This document shows, one piece after another, positions 34,567-43,985 of a DNA stretch of 64,000 nucleotides (its first letter is position 1; each line of letters begins with the position of its first letter). Source of the stretch: Cereibacter sphaeroides (lineage in GTDB: Bacteria > Pseudomonadota > Alphaproteobacteria > Rhodobacterales > Rhodobacteraceae); the NCBI GenBank assembly GCA_003243455.1, contig QFQS01000001.1, positions 930,001 to 994,000 on the forward strand, in the 5' to 3' direction. The translations under genes and the position numbers were made by a program. The notes beneath the pieces are model-generated. The model saw only the letters and a program-made list of their open reading frames with translations, was not told the DNA's origin and did no database searches.

Positions 34567-35452
34567 ATCCCGCCGCCAGCGTGCGCTTAATATTCTGACG
34601 GTGCACATCCTCGTAAGGAGGCCATAAGGTCAGCGACCCTGCCTCCAGTTGAGGCGCGATTGCCTCGGCCAAGCGCATCTGCGCCAGTTCCGGTTGGTCC
34701 CATAGCCGCATCAGCCAGCGGATATAGTCCGCAGTCGCCGTGAGTAGCGAGGCATCATAGCCGCCTTTGGCGATGACCTCGGGCGCGCCGTGATTGGGCA
34801 GAACCTTCGAAGGTTCCAGCACGAACAGGCGTTCTATATCAGCCAGATGCAAGGCAAAGCTCTCAGGCTCGCCCACATAGGTGACGCTGTCTTCTACCGT
34901 ATCCCCCGCGATCAGCACCCGTGTTTGCGGCAACCACAACACCACCGCATCGTCGCTGTGGATATTTGCCTCGATCAGCACCACCTCTGTGTCACCGATC
35001 AGCAGCCGCATCTCGCCATCGAAAACCTTCGTGGGCAGGATCAGTGGTGAGATTGCGGGCCCCCCGCTCAGCTTGCCTTGCTCGATCGCGTGGCGGTCGC
35101 GCGAGAGGTGATCGTAGGTCTTGCGACAGGCAATCACCTCGCAATCGGCAAAGACCTCGGTTCCGGCAACGTGATCCAGATGGCAATGGCTCAGCACGAC
35201 AGTGATCTGCCGTGCGCCCTCGGCCTCGACCGCATGCCGAACCGCGCGAGCGTGGTCCAGCGACACATGCGTGTCATAGACCAGCGCCTGATCGCCGCTG
35301 ACCACGGCATAGCTGGCGATGCCCAGCGAAAGCGCGCCATCATCGACCCAGTTAGCCCCCGGTGCGAAACGCTGCCCCTCGATGCGACCGTCGTAAAAGG
35401 CCAGCACGCCCGGTCGGGGCCGCAGAATGCGCAGATGCTCGGCAATGCTCAT
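34559..35452 (-). CDS. MBL-fold metallohydrolase
   Basis: A 297-residue metallo-beta-lactamase-fold protein with motif VLSHCHLDHVAGTE and further metal residues H in PNHGAPE and D in AGDTVEDS. It overlaps the MoxR gene by four bases (ATGA), and its end overlaps the start of the CoxE-like gene. Such a gene is found in some CO-dehydrogenase-type maturation operons, but its substrate is not known. A hydrolase role is inferred from the motif. Confidence 0.85.
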   Translation of the reverse strand: MSIAEHLRILRPRPGVLAFYDGRIEGQRFAPGANWVDDGALSLGIASYAVVSGDQALVYDTHVSLDHARAVRHAVEAEGARQITVVLSHCHLDHVAGTEVFADCEVIACRKTYDHLSRDRHAIEQGKLSGGPAISPLILPTKVFDGEMRLLIGDTEVVLIEANIHSDDAVVLWLPQTRVLIAGDTVEDSVTYVGEPESFALHLADIERLFVLEPSKVLPNHGAPEVIAKGGYDASLLTATADYIRWLMRLWDQPELAQMRLAEAIAPQLEAGSLTLWPPYEDVHRQNIKRTLAAGCG

Positions 35453-36417
35453 GCAGTCACCATCGTGCCGCGCGCCTCGTCCAGCAGCCGCTTCGCCTCG
35501 GAGCCCTGCAGCCGCTGGATATCATCCTGATACTTCAGGATCGCGCCCAGCGTGTCTGCAATGACCTCGGGTGACAGCGCGATCACGTCCAGCGCCAGCA
35601 GGCACTTGGCCCAGTCGATGGTCTCAGCCACCCCTGGCTTCTTGAACAGATCCTCCCCACGCAGCCGCTGGACAAAAGCCACCACCTCGCGACTGAGCGT
35701 CGCCGAAGCTTCGGGCGCGCGGGCCTGCAGGATTTCCAGCTCGCGCTCGAACCCGGGGTAATCGACCCAGTGATACAGGCAGCGCCGTTTCAGCGCGTCA
35801 TGCACTTCGCGTGTACGGTTCGAGGTCAGGATGACGATGGGCGGCTCCGGCGCGGCGATGGTGCCAAGTTCCGGTATCGTCACCTGAAAATCCGACAGCG
35901 CCTCCAGTAGGAATGCCTCGAAAGGCTCGTCCGTGCGGTCCAGCTCGTCGATAAGCAGGACCGGCGCACCGCCCGGCTGGGGGCGCATCGCCTGCAAAAG
36001 CGGACGTTCGATCAGGTAATCCTGGGTAAAAAGCTCTGACTGCAGCGCGCCCCGGTCCGCCTTGCCCGAGGCTTCGGCGGTGCGGATGGCGATCATCTGT
36101 GCGGCAAAGTTCCATTCGTAGACGGCAGAGGCCGCATCCAGACCCTCATAGCATTGCAGCCGGATCAGCCTGCGCCCCAAAGCTGCCGCCAGCGCCTTGG
36201 CGATCTCTGTCTTGCCTACGCCCGCCTCGCCCTCAAGGAAAAGGGGCTTGCCAAGGCGAAGAGACAAAAAGACGACCGTAGCGAGCGAGCGGGCGCAGAC
36301 ATAGCGCTGTTCGGCCAGCATCGTTTGTACGCTGTCGATGGACAAAACCCGGCCAGTCAACCGATCCTCCGCGCTTTCAGCTTCGCGGATCGTGGCTGCG
36401 CACACGGTCGGGGTCAA
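35449..36417 (-). CDS. MoxR-type AAA+ ATPase (CoxD-like)
   Basis: A 322-residue AAA+ protein with Walker A GEAGVGKTE, Walker B VLLIDELDR and sensor 1 ILTSNRTREVHDALKRRC. It fits the CoxD subgroup (RCLYHWVDYPGFERELEI). It works with VWA proteins to remodel a target enzyme while its metal cofactor is inserted. It is the first gene of the maturation set on the minus strand and begins only 31 bases after the stop of the glycan-cluster protein upstream, so read-through from that cluster is possible. Confidence 0.88.
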   Translation of the reverse strand: MTPTVCAATIREAESAEDRLTGRVLSIDSVQTMLAEQRYVCARSLATVVFLSLRLGKPLFLEGEAGVGKTEIAKALAAALGRRLIRLQCYEGLDAASAVYEWNFAAQMIAIRTAEASGKADRGALQSELFTQDYLIERPLLQAMRPQPGGAPVLLIDELDRTDEPFEAFLLEALSDFQVTIPELGTIAAPEPPIVILTSNRTREVHDALKRRCLYHWVDYPGFERELEILQARAPEASATLSREVVAFVQRLRGEDLFKKPGVAETIDWAKCLLALDVIALSPEVIADTLGAILKYQDDIQRLQGSEAKRLLDEARGTMVTA

Positions 36418-36447
36418 GCTGCGGGCACTACGACCAAGGAAGGGGGG

Positions 36448-37854
36448 CTATAGCTTAGCCAGTGCCTTGCGGATGTAACGATTGTCGCCTCTGACAAGCA
36501 CCCAGCGCGCAAGTTTCCGCGCCAAAGCGGGTCGGCCGCGTGCCACTGCCCGCTTGAACAGCTCTTTCTGATAGCGCGGAAATGTCTTTCTGGCCCGCAG
36601 GATGCGATAGAACTCCCCCTCGGTCAGCGTGCCATTCAGCGCGCCCAGTATGATCGGGGTCAGCACACCCATCTGCAGCAGTGACGATCCCAACCGATGC
36701 CCCAATAAGGGCGTGCGCAGACGAACAACATTGGCTCCCTGAAACCGCGCGACATGACCGGAATCGAGCGGTTCATAAGGATCGTAAAGCAGCGAAACCC
36801 GCGATGCGGTCTGGCTGGTGATCGCGGCATCGCCATAGGGACCGGAGAAATCCCGTCCCCAGGCCGTAGAATAGCGCGTCTCCCACGGCACCAGAGTGCG
36901 GTCCAGTGTCGACTGGGGTGAGATCGCCACCACGTCCGCGCCCGGACATGCAGCGGAAAAGGCGCAGGCGGCGTAACCTCCCATGGAGGCGCCGTAGAAT
37001 ACAACGCGATCAAAGCGGGCAAAGAACCCCTCGTCCCGCAACCTGTCGAATTCGGCGGAAACCCAAGGGTCACGATACCAGGTCCAGCCATTCGCCATGA
37101 CCCCCAGCATCGACCAGCCCTGCTTTTCGATGAAATGGAACCCCCAGGGCCGCCGCTCCTCTCGTTTGGTCATGGCGATGTCGAGGTTGTCGAACGTCAC
37201 GACCAGAACGCGGCCTCGGGGCACGAACAACATGGAGTGCTCGGCGCTTTCCTGATAGAAGCCGTCCTCGCCCGCCAGTTCGCGCGCGATCCCGGCCCAG
37301 CCCTGATCCTGCTGAAGCTCGACCGGCGGATTGGCGCGGAAAATGACCCGCGTGACGGGCTTGCCATCCTCCACTCGCGTCGAAAGCGTTTCGCAAGTTC
37401 CCGCGGCTTTCAGCAGCGGAAAGGCACCGGACCCCTTTCGGATATCCAGAATCATACGCGTGCCTTCGCGCAGACAGCGTGCCAGCACCGGCACCAGCCC
37501 GCCCGACTTCCAGCGGTCGCCGAAGCCGTGAAGATTGGCGATGGCGTCGATCAACGGCAGGTCCTTTTCGGTCCGCACCACATTGATCGAGGCTGGTGGC
37601 ACGCCCGCCTCCAGCAACCGCGCGCGATACGGCGCAACCCATTCGCTTTCTGCCGTTGGAAAACGACCGCCGCGATCCATGTCGACAAGGGCAATCTCGC
37701 AGCCCCAGGCCTTCCATGCGGCCAGGACCAGGCTGGGCGAGCCGCCGCCCAAGTCAGCAAACCGTGCCACCTGTGCCGGACCAAGGGCCTCGATCAAGGC
37801 TGTGGTTTCGGGATCGACCGGCATCGCTGACGGTATGGCCGCCTTTTTCCTCAC
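36448..37854 (-). CDS. Methyltransferase-like/hydrolase-like fusion of the glycan cluster
   Basis: A 468-residue protein. Residues 1-160 look like a Rossmann methyltransferase: FADLGGGSPSLVLAAW then EIALVDMD, with a hydrophobic strand ILDIRKGSGAFPLL. The remainder (about 190-468) has the nucleophile-elbow-like motif YGASMGGYAACA (GxSxG) of an alpha/beta-hydrolase. The same region occurs as a separate protein at 42435-43400. No function is known. It overlaps the start of the glycosyltransferase gene upstream by four bases, so it should act on the same glycan or its carrier. Confidence 0.6.
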   Translation of the reverse strand: MRKKAAIPSAMPVDPETTALIEALGPAQVARFADLGGGSPSLVLAAWKAWGCEIALVDMDRGGRFPTAESEWVAPYRARLLEAGVPPASINVVRTEKDLPLIDAIANLHGFGDRWKSGGLVPVLARCLREGTRMILDIRKGSGAFPLLKAAGTCETLSTRVEDGKPVTRVIFRANPPVELQQDQGWAGIARELAGEDGFYQESAEHSMLFVPRGRVLVVTFDNLDIAMTKREERRPWGFHFIEKQGWSMLGVMANGWTWYRDPWVSAEFDRLRDEGFFARFDRVVFYGASMGGYAACAFSAACPGADVVAISPQSTLDRTLVPWETRYSTAWGRDFSGPYGDAAITSQTASRVSLLYDPYEPLDSGHVARFQGANVVRLRTPLLGHRLGSSLLQMGVLTPIILGALNGTLTEGEFYRILRARKTFPRYQKELFKRAVARGRPALARKLARWVLVRGDNRYIRKALAKL

Positions 37855-38708
37855 GCCTCGACCTCGGCATCCACAGTGCCCCGGCGCAGGGGCGCCAGGG
37901 CAGGGTCGATCCCATGGCGTTTCAGCAATTGCCCGATCAGGCTGCGCGGACGCGGCACTCCGCTGGGTTCCTTGGACAGGATGCGCGACCGCATGCGGCG
38001 GCCATAGAAATGGATCGAGTAGGTCTCATCCGTCACATATTCGCCGACATCGACGCCGGGGCGCAGCATCAGCATTCGATCTTCATAGGCGAAAGGGTAA
38101 AGCGCCGCACGCGGCAGCGCATGAGCAATCTCGCCGCTTTCCTTCAGGAAATGGGTCAGAGCGTGCGGCCCCCAGACACCCCATGGCTGTTCTGAAACAT
38201 GCACCGGCTTGCCCGCCAGCTTCGCCGTCCGAAGGCTGTCGCGATAGCCCTCGTCATACCACAGCGGGATCGCATATTCGTCCTGCGTGAACTCCAGCAG
38301 TGCTGCCAAGGCCTCGCTATCGCGCGGCAGTCCCAGCACCCCGCCGTTCACGCCACTCTCGGATTCCCAGGCGAAGAAATGGCCGGTTTCGGTGGTGAAA
38401 GGCTTCACGCAATAGGCGTCGGTATCGACCCATATCGTCCGGTCAAGCCGCGCCAGCATGTGATAGCGGAACAGGTCCGAGTGCAGTGCCGGGCTACCGG
38501 TGCGGTGGTGGCGCAGAAAACCGTCGGCAGGCAGTATTTCAGTTGCGTCGGCCATCTCCACGCCATCCGGCACGTTCGGGATGTCGTCATAATGGTAAAG
38601 CCTTATGTGCTGCCCTGCATCGACAAAGGATTTCAGGCAAAGCTGTTCCAGATAGCTGAGCAACCCGCCCATCCACAGCGCCGCGACCTGATGCTCAGGG
38701 GCGCTCAT
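37851..38708 (-). CDS. Glycosyltransferase with DXD sugar-nucleotide motif
   Basis: A 285-residue cytosolic-type GT-A protein. The motif TIWVDTDAYC is the DXD site that binds the sugar-nucleotide metal, and LHSDLFRYHMLARL matches the GT32/alpha-1,4-transferase-like family. No membrane helix is present. It should add a sugar to a surface polysaccharide or lipid. It is divergent from the 760-residue glycosyltransferase gene across a 261-base region (38709-38969) that must hold both promoters; no clear promoter pair was seen there. Confidence 0.78.
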   Translation of the reverse strand: MSAPEHQVAALWMGGLLSYLEQLCLKSFVDAGQHIRLYHYDDIPNVPDGVEMADATEILPADGFLRHHRTGSPALHSDLFRYHMLARLDRTIWVDTDAYCVKPFTTETGHFFAWESESGVNGGVLGLPRDSEALAALLEFTQDEYAIPLWYDEGYRDSLRTAKLAGKPVHVSEQPWGVWGPHALTHFLKESGEIAHALPRAALYPFAYEDRMLMLRPGVDVGEYVTDETYSIHFYGRRMRSRILSKEPSGVPRPRSLIGQLLKRHGIDPALAPLRRGTVDAEVEA

Positions 38709-38969
38709 AAATTGATCCGGAAGTAAATCGCGACTGCCTCGGTGCGTTCCAACGACGCGAAAGATATGCGCTTTTCGCGCTTTGCCCGAACCATGCCTGT
38801 TGTCCTGCCCCTTTTGGGGTTTCCATTATCGCTACAGTCTGGCGAAAATGGGGCGCATTGCCAAGAAATTTGGCAGTTGCGTCGCGCATGCTTTCGGGGC
38901 GTTGCACCGCTGTGCTAGGCTTTCGCAAGAGACAAGGCGGCGACAGACCGCCAGAGCACGGGATCGGGC

Positions 38970-41252
38970 ATGTCGCCAAAGACGGGGCCAGAGGTAATTC
39001 GCCGCAGCCTGGGCGCGCGGATGGTCGGTGGCCTGCCGCTGATCGAGGCGGTGACGACCGGCAATCGCACACGGGCCTTCTTCGGCACCGGTTGCACGCC
39101 CGCCACCTTTGCCCCCGATGGCAGTCCGGGTTGCGACCTGCCGCTGGAACTGCGCGAGGTGTCAGGCGGGACGATGGTGGTATCCGCTTCTGCGCCGACG
39201 CTCCGGCTCGCTCTTTCGGCTGGCGGCGCGATAGAGATCGCTTCGCAGCCCGAGGAAACCGAGTTTCTGGCAGGCCGCAATGTGATCCTTGCCTTTCGGT
39301 TGGACGAACCGGCTGAGACCGTGGCGGAAGGGTTGCTATATCACACAAGACACCACGGGCTAACGGGGGCGCTGATCGTCAGCCGTGCGCCGCCCGATGG
39401 GCTGCATGGCATCTCCTTTGCGGCGGAACTGGCCGAAGCGTTGGCCGACAGCGACCTGCGGGTCGTTGTGGTCCACAGCGCCTTTCCCCTAGGCAGCCCT
39501 GACCTTGGTCCCGAAAGCCATCCCTACCTCGCCCCCGATGCGCCGGGCCGCGAACGGATGGTGCCACCCGAACCCGATCCCTGGCGCAGCCCGCTTGGGC
39601 AAGGCATCCTGCCCGAGGCGTTGAAATGGCGGTTTCTGGCACGCGCGAATGCCGTGCTGACGCTGGATGTGACCGATATCCTCGCCCCCCGGCCATCGGT
39701 CACCCCAAATGCCTTCGACCTTTGCCGCCTGGCGCGCAACGGTGTCATCCTGCTGGTTGGACGGCGAATTTATCCGTGGCGGGTCCGCCAGGGCCAACAG
39801 GCGCGTTTCGGCGATCACATCTGCCGCCCCTTCGATGCAAGGCGTGGCATCGCCCGCTGGGGCGTCGCCCCCGATATCGCCGGTCTGGACAACACCTGGC
39901 GGCCCAATCGCGTCGCCTTTGCACGCCCGGACCCTGGCACCGCGCAGCCCTTCTTCCGCGCCATGGCGATCCGGGTGCCGGGGCGCACGACTGCGGAACT
40001 GGTGCCCAAGACGTCACTCATCGAAGATCCGGCTCTGATCAGCCTTGCGACGGGGGTGTTTGCCCATTCACCGGTGCGCGCGCCCAAATCCGCAGCAAAG
40101 CCTCTGACCGCGGCCCCAAACACCGCCGCCCGGCGAACCGCCATTGTCACCACGATGAAGAACGAGGGGCCGTTCATTCTGGAGTGGCTGGCCTATCACC
40201 GTGCGATAGGGGTCAGCGACTTTCTGATCTATACAAACGACTGCACTGACGGCACTGACCTGCTTTTGAATATCCTGCAATCCAAGGGGCTGGTCCAGCA
40301 TCGCGACAACCCTTTTCACAAGCTGGACCTGAAACCGCAGCACGCAGCGCTTCAGGCAGCGGAAGAAGAGCCGGTCATAGCAGAGGCCGACTGGGCCATC
40401 TGCATGGACGTGGATGAATACCTGAACATCAAGATCGGCGACGGCACCCTGCCCGCGCTCTATGCGGCCATGGAACAGGCACTGCCCGGCGCGAACATGA
40501 TCTCGGCCACCTGGCGGCTGTTCGGCAATGCCGATGTCCACGGCTATCAGGACCGCTTCCTGCTGGACCAGTTCACCCGCTGCGCACCCGAGCTTATCCG
40601 CAAGCCGCACCAGGCCTGGGGGTTCAAGACTCTGTTCCGCACCATCGACATCTACAAGAAGCTGGGCGTCCACCGCCCCAAGGGCCTGCGCCCCGATCTT
40701 TGGACCGAGGTGCGCTGGATGAACGGATCGGGGCGGCCCATGCCGCAGTCGATGTTTCGCAACGGTTGGCGGTCCACGACCGAAACCTTCGGCTATGACT
40801 GGGTGCAGTTGAACCACTATGCCTGCCGGTCGGCGGAAAGCTTTCTGGTCAAGCGCGACCGGGGCCGGGTGAACCATGTCGACCGGGATCAGGGGCTGAA
40901 CTACTGGTTCCGCATGAACCACAACGTCGATCAGGACCGCTCGATCCAGCGCATGATCCCGGCCCTTCGCGCCGAATACAACCGTCTTATGTCCGACCCG
41001 GAAATCGCCGCAGCCCATGCTGGCTGCGTCGCCGCGCACCGACAGCGGATCGCAGAGCTTCGTGCCACGGAAGCACCGTCCCGGTTTTATGCCGAGTTGA
41101 CCGGCGAAAGGATGCAAAGCCTGTGCCGGATGCAGCACCACTTCGGGTCGGCCGTGTTCACCGCCGGTCCGGGGGTTATCCCGCAAGACCTGCACCTGCG
41201 CGACCTGCCGGCGAATTTCTTCTTCACCATCGACCCGGCGGCAGCTGAATGA
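38970..41252 (+). CDS. Large two-domain glycosyltransferase, C-terminal Glyco_tranf_2_4
   Basis: A 760-residue protein. Residues about 390-700 are a GT2/GT92-type domain: TTMKNEGPFILEWLAYHRAIG, YTNDCTDGTDLLL, then CMDVDEYLNI as the DXD site and RTIDIYKKLGVHRPKG. The first 380 residues repeat the pattern weakly (EGLLYHTRHHGLTGALIV, VLTLDVTD) and end with RWGVAPDIAG, so they may be a degenerate or distinct sugar-binding module. It overlaps the next gene (ATGA), another member of the family. The acceptor is unknown. Confidence 0.8.
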   Translation: MSPKTGPEVIRRSLGARMVGGLPLIEAVTTGNRTRAFFGTGCTPATFAPDGSPGCDLPLELREVSGGTMVVSASAPTLRLALSAGGAIEIASQPEETEFLAGRNVILAFRLDEPAETVAEGLLYHTRHHGLTGALIVSRAPPDGLHGISFAAELAEALADSDLRVVVVHSAFPLGSPDLGPESHPYLAPDAPGRERMVPPEPDPWRSPLGQGILPEALKWRFLARANAVLTLDVTDILAPRPSVTPNAFDLCRLARNGVILLVGRRIYPWRVRQGQQARFGDHICRPFDARRGIARWGVAPDIAGLDNTWRPNRVAFARPDPGTAQPFFRAMAIRVPGRTTAELVPKTSLIEDPALISLATGVFAHSPVRAPKSAAKPLTAAPNTAARRTAIVTTMKNEGPFILEWLAYHRAIGVSDFLIYTNDCTDGTDLLLNILQSKGLVQHRDNPFHKLDLKPQHAALQAAEEEPVIAEADWAICMDVDEYLNIKIGDGTLPALYAAMEQALPGANMISATWRLFGNADVHGYQDRFLLDQFTRCAPELIRKPHQAWGFKTLFRTIDIYKKLGVHRPKGLRPDLWTEVRWMNGSGRPMPQSMFRNGWRSTTETFGYDWVQLNHYACRSAESFLVKRDRGRVNHVDRDQGLNYWFRMNHNVDQDRSIQRMIPALRAEYNRLMSDPEIAAAHAGCVAAHRQRIAELRATEAPSRFYAELTGERMQSLCRMQHHFGSAVFTAGPGVIPQDLHLRDLPANFFFTIDPAAAE

Positions 41253-42289
41253 GGGCGCTGGCCATAATCACCCTTCGCAATGAGGGGTCGTTCCTGCTGG
41301 AATGGCTCGCGCACCATCGTGCCGTCGGATTCACCGATGTCCTCGCCTTTTCCAACGACTGCCAGGACGGCACCGACCTTATGCTGGACCGTCTGGCCGA
41401 GATGGGCTGGCTGACCCACATCCGCAACGACAGGCATGGCGCGCGTGGTCCGCAATGGTCGGCGCTGCGGATCGCGAATGACCACCCGCTGCGGCACAAG
41501 GCCGACTGGATCCTGCCCTTCGACATCGACGAGTTCGTCAACATCCACCTGGGCGATGGGACGCTGGCTGCGCTGCTTTATGCGCTGCCAGAGGCGACGG
41601 CGATCCCGCTGACCTGGCGTTTCTTTGGCAACACCGGTGTCATCGGCATTACCGGGGCGCCGGTCACCGAAACCTTTACCCGCGCAGCGCCTGCCAGCCT
41701 TTCCTGGCCATGGCGCGCCAGCCTGTTCAAGACACTGTTCCGCAACGACGGCACCTATGCCGCGCTTGGCGTCCACCGTCCGCGCCTGCCCGATGCGGCA
41801 CGGCTAAAGCAGGCGCGCTGGTTCGACGGCTCGGGTCGGCCCTTGCCGGATGCCTTCCGCCAGAACCGCATCTTCTCGCCCCCAGGGCAGGACAATACCC
41901 GTCTCGCGCAACTCAATCACTACGCACTGGGCTCGATGCAGGACTACCTGCTGAAATGTGACCGGGGCCGCGCCAACCGGGAAGGGACACCCTATGATGC
42001 GGGCTATTGGATCGACCGCAACTTCTGCGATCAGGAAGACCGCTCGATCCTGCGGATGAAGCCCCGGCTCGCTCCGCTTCTGGCAGAGCTGGAAAGTGAT
42101 TCTACCCTTGCCGCGCTTCGCTGTAATGCCCTGAGGTGGCGTCATAATCGCGTCGCACAACTCTTACGCGAAGAATCCTGGCGAAGCCTCTACGGACGCC
42201 TGTTGATGATGCAGCCAAGCCGTGTTCTCACCCCGGAACAGGCGCGGACAATATGGGAACATGACGATTCTCCCGATGGCTCTGCTTGA
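41249..42289 (+). CDS. Glycosyltransferase family 2-type protein (Glyco_tranf_2_4)
   Basis: A 346-residue protein related to the C-terminal part of the preceding 760-residue protein: TLRNEGSFLLEWLAHHRAVG, FSNDCQDGTDLML, PFDIDEFVNI (DXD) and ALGVHRPRL. It overlaps that gene by four bases, which points to coordinated synthesis, probably of successive sugar linkages. No membrane segment is obvious. Confidence 0.83.
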   Translation: MRALAIITLRNEGSFLLEWLAHHRAVGFTDVLAFSNDCQDGTDLMLDRLAEMGWLTHIRNDRHGARGPQWSALRIANDHPLRHKADWILPFDIDEFVNIHLGDGTLAALLYALPEATAIPLTWRFFGNTGVIGITGAPVTETFTRAAPASLSWPWRASLFKTLFRNDGTYAALGVHRPRLPDAARLKQARWFDGSGRPLPDAFRQNRIFSPPGQDNTRLAQLNHYALGSMQDYLLKCDRGRANREGTPYDAGYWIDRNFCDQEDRSILRMKPRLAPLLAELESDSTLAALRCNALRWRHNRVAQLLREESWRSLYGRLLMMQPSRVLTPEQARTIWEHDDSPDGSA

Positions 42290-42434
42290 GCGGGAAACAG
42301 TCCTCGCCTACTGTTCTTCCATTCGCTCAGCCTTTCGCATGATTGCCTCATTGCCCGCGCAAAGCCGCCACGCGACATTGCGAGACAGTCCCGAAGGACC
42401 GCGTTGCCAGTTGTTTCGTGAAAGTTAAAAATTG

Positions 42435-43400
42435 ATGGCCGATACGAAGGATGTCGTAGCTGGAGACCCGGCGACCGCTTCCGATCCCGACAAGACAGCC
42501 TGGCTTGCCCGCATCGAAGAGGTGGGGGAAGACGCAGGGTATTTCCAGACCATCGGCAACCGCCACTGGGCGTTCTTCAGCGACGAAGACCCCATCCTGA
42601 TCGTCACCTTCGAGACGATGCAGTCGATCAGGGCGCGCGAGGATGGTCTGCCCATGGGCCATGCCATCGCGCGCGAACGGGGTTGGTCGTCGCTGTGCCT
42701 GATCTCGGACGGCGAGACCTGGTATCGCGACGCCGCCGTATATCGGTATTTCGACCGTCTGGTGGACGATGCGTTCTTTGAGGATTTCGATCGGGTGGTC
42801 TTTTATGGCGCCGGCATGGGCGCCTATGCCGCCTGCGCCTTCTCTGTTACCGCCCCCGGTGCGACGGTGCTTGCCGTGCAGCCGGTGGCGACGCTGGACC
42901 CCGCCATCGCCGGCTGGGATCGCCGCCATCTGCGCCAGCGCCGGCTAAGCTTCAGCGACCGCTACGGCTTTGCCCCCGACATGACCGAGGGTGCGGGCGA
43001 GGTCTTCACGTTCTTCGACCCCTCCGAACCGCTGGACGCGATGCACGCGGCACTGTTCACGGCGCCCTATGTCACGGCGCTGCGCTGTCCCCTGCTTGGC
43101 GCCCGGATCGAAGCGGCGCTGGAGCAGATGAAACTTCTGCCCGAACTGATCGTTGCGGCAGGGGAAGGCGCTCTGAATGCCTCGCATTTCCATCGCGCCT
43201 TTCGCGCGCGGCGGCGCTATGGACCATACCTGCGAGAGTTGATGAGCAGGCTCGACGCGGCGAGCCGCCCCCGCCTTGCGGGGCTTCTGGCGCGCAACGT
43301 CAATACCCGTATGCAGGCTCCGCGCTTTCGCCAGCGCCTTGCCGAACTGACCGCCCAAGGGGTGCAACTGCCGCCACAGGGGAAGGTCAATCCATCCTGA
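42435..43400 (+). CDS. Hydrolase-fold protein without the nucleophile Ser, glycan cluster
   Basis: A 321-residue protein closely related to the second half of the 36448-37854 protein: matching blocks include GWSSLCLISDGETWYRD, FEDFDRVVFYGAGMGAYAACAF and a CPLLGARIEAAL tail. In the nucleophile-elbow position it has GAGMG where the paralog has GASMG, so Ser is replaced by Gly. It is unlikely to be a classical serine hydrolase. Homologs I recall are sometimes labelled phosphoadenosine phosphosulfate reductase, but no Cys set supports that name. ATG 42435 is preferred over the TTG in front. Confidence 0.65.
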   Translation: MADTKDVVAGDPATASDPDKTAWLARIEEVGEDAGYFQTIGNRHWAFFSDEDPILIVTFETMQSIRAREDGLPMGHAIARERGWSSLCLISDGETWYRDAAVYRYFDRLVDDAFFEDFDRVVFYGAGMGAYAACAFSVTAPGATVLAVQPVATLDPAIAGWDRRHLRQRRLSFSDRYGFAPDMTEGAGEVFTFFDPSEPLDAMHAALFTAPYVTALRCPLLGARIEAALEQMKLLPELIVAAGEGALNASHFHRAFRARRRYGPYLRELMSRLDAASRPRLAGLLARNVNTRMQAPRFRQRLAELTAQGVQLPPQGKVNPS

Positions 43401-43458
43401 CGCGTGATCCTGGCAAATCTCTTTGGACGCGGCGGCAAACCCCATGCCAAGAGAAGGT

Positions 43459-43776
43459 TCAGGACTTCGCCGAGGTCACCGCTCGCGACAGGCGTTTCAC
43501 ATTCGCGCTTGTGCGCTTGCGCACCGGCTTCAGCGCCGCCATGGCGACTTTGCCCGGCCCTGCACCCGAAACCAGCGCACGCGCGACCGCCAGCCCAGAG
43601 GCCTGCGCAGCGGCAACCTTTTCGGTAACCATGCGCGTCTGTTCCGCCGCCGTCATCGGCCAGCCACCCGCCATGCCCCAAAGCCGCATCGCGATCACCA
43701 TCTGGGATTCCATCATGACCCGGGTCATTTCGGCGGTCGGACCGATAAAATCGAATGGCGTAGGTAACTTGTTCAC
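43459..43776 (-). CDS. Small conserved hypothetical protein
   Basis: A 105-residue ORF with a GTG start at 43776 (an AGGA lies about ten bases upstream). The sequence begins VNKLPTPFDFIGPTAEMTRVMMES and contains a W...MTAAEQTRMVTEK block and a Lys/Arg-rich end. Similar small proteins occur in Rhodobacterales, sometimes labelled 'antifreeze protein', but I cannot confirm a function. It converges on the preceding glycan gene and is divergent from pyrC. Confidence 0.55.
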   Translation of the reverse strand: MNKLPTPFDFIGPTAEMTRVMMESQMVIAMRLWGMAGGWPMTAAEQTRMVTEKVAAAQASGLAVARALVSGAGPGKVAMAALKPVRKRTSANVKRLSRAVTSAKS

Positions 43777-43985
43777 TTGAATCGATCCTGACTGGCAATT
43801 TGCTGGATATGTATGGTCCCCCTGCCCGGTTCTTTGAAGCCACAAACGTGTCTCCGCCCCGCAATCGACGTAATGAGTATCCGTCCCGCCTAGCTCTGGC
43901 CGTCGCTAAGCCTTCAAAACCGGCAGCCGGGAAAACCGCGATTCCACGCTGGAAAAGCCAACCGCGATGGTCTAGGCCCCAAATC

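Noticed and set aside
42435..43400. Phosphoadenosine phosphosulfate reductase, a label I recall for related proteins
   Set aside because: The CC and CxxC cysteine sets and the PP-loop are absent; the true CysH is at 27155-27910.
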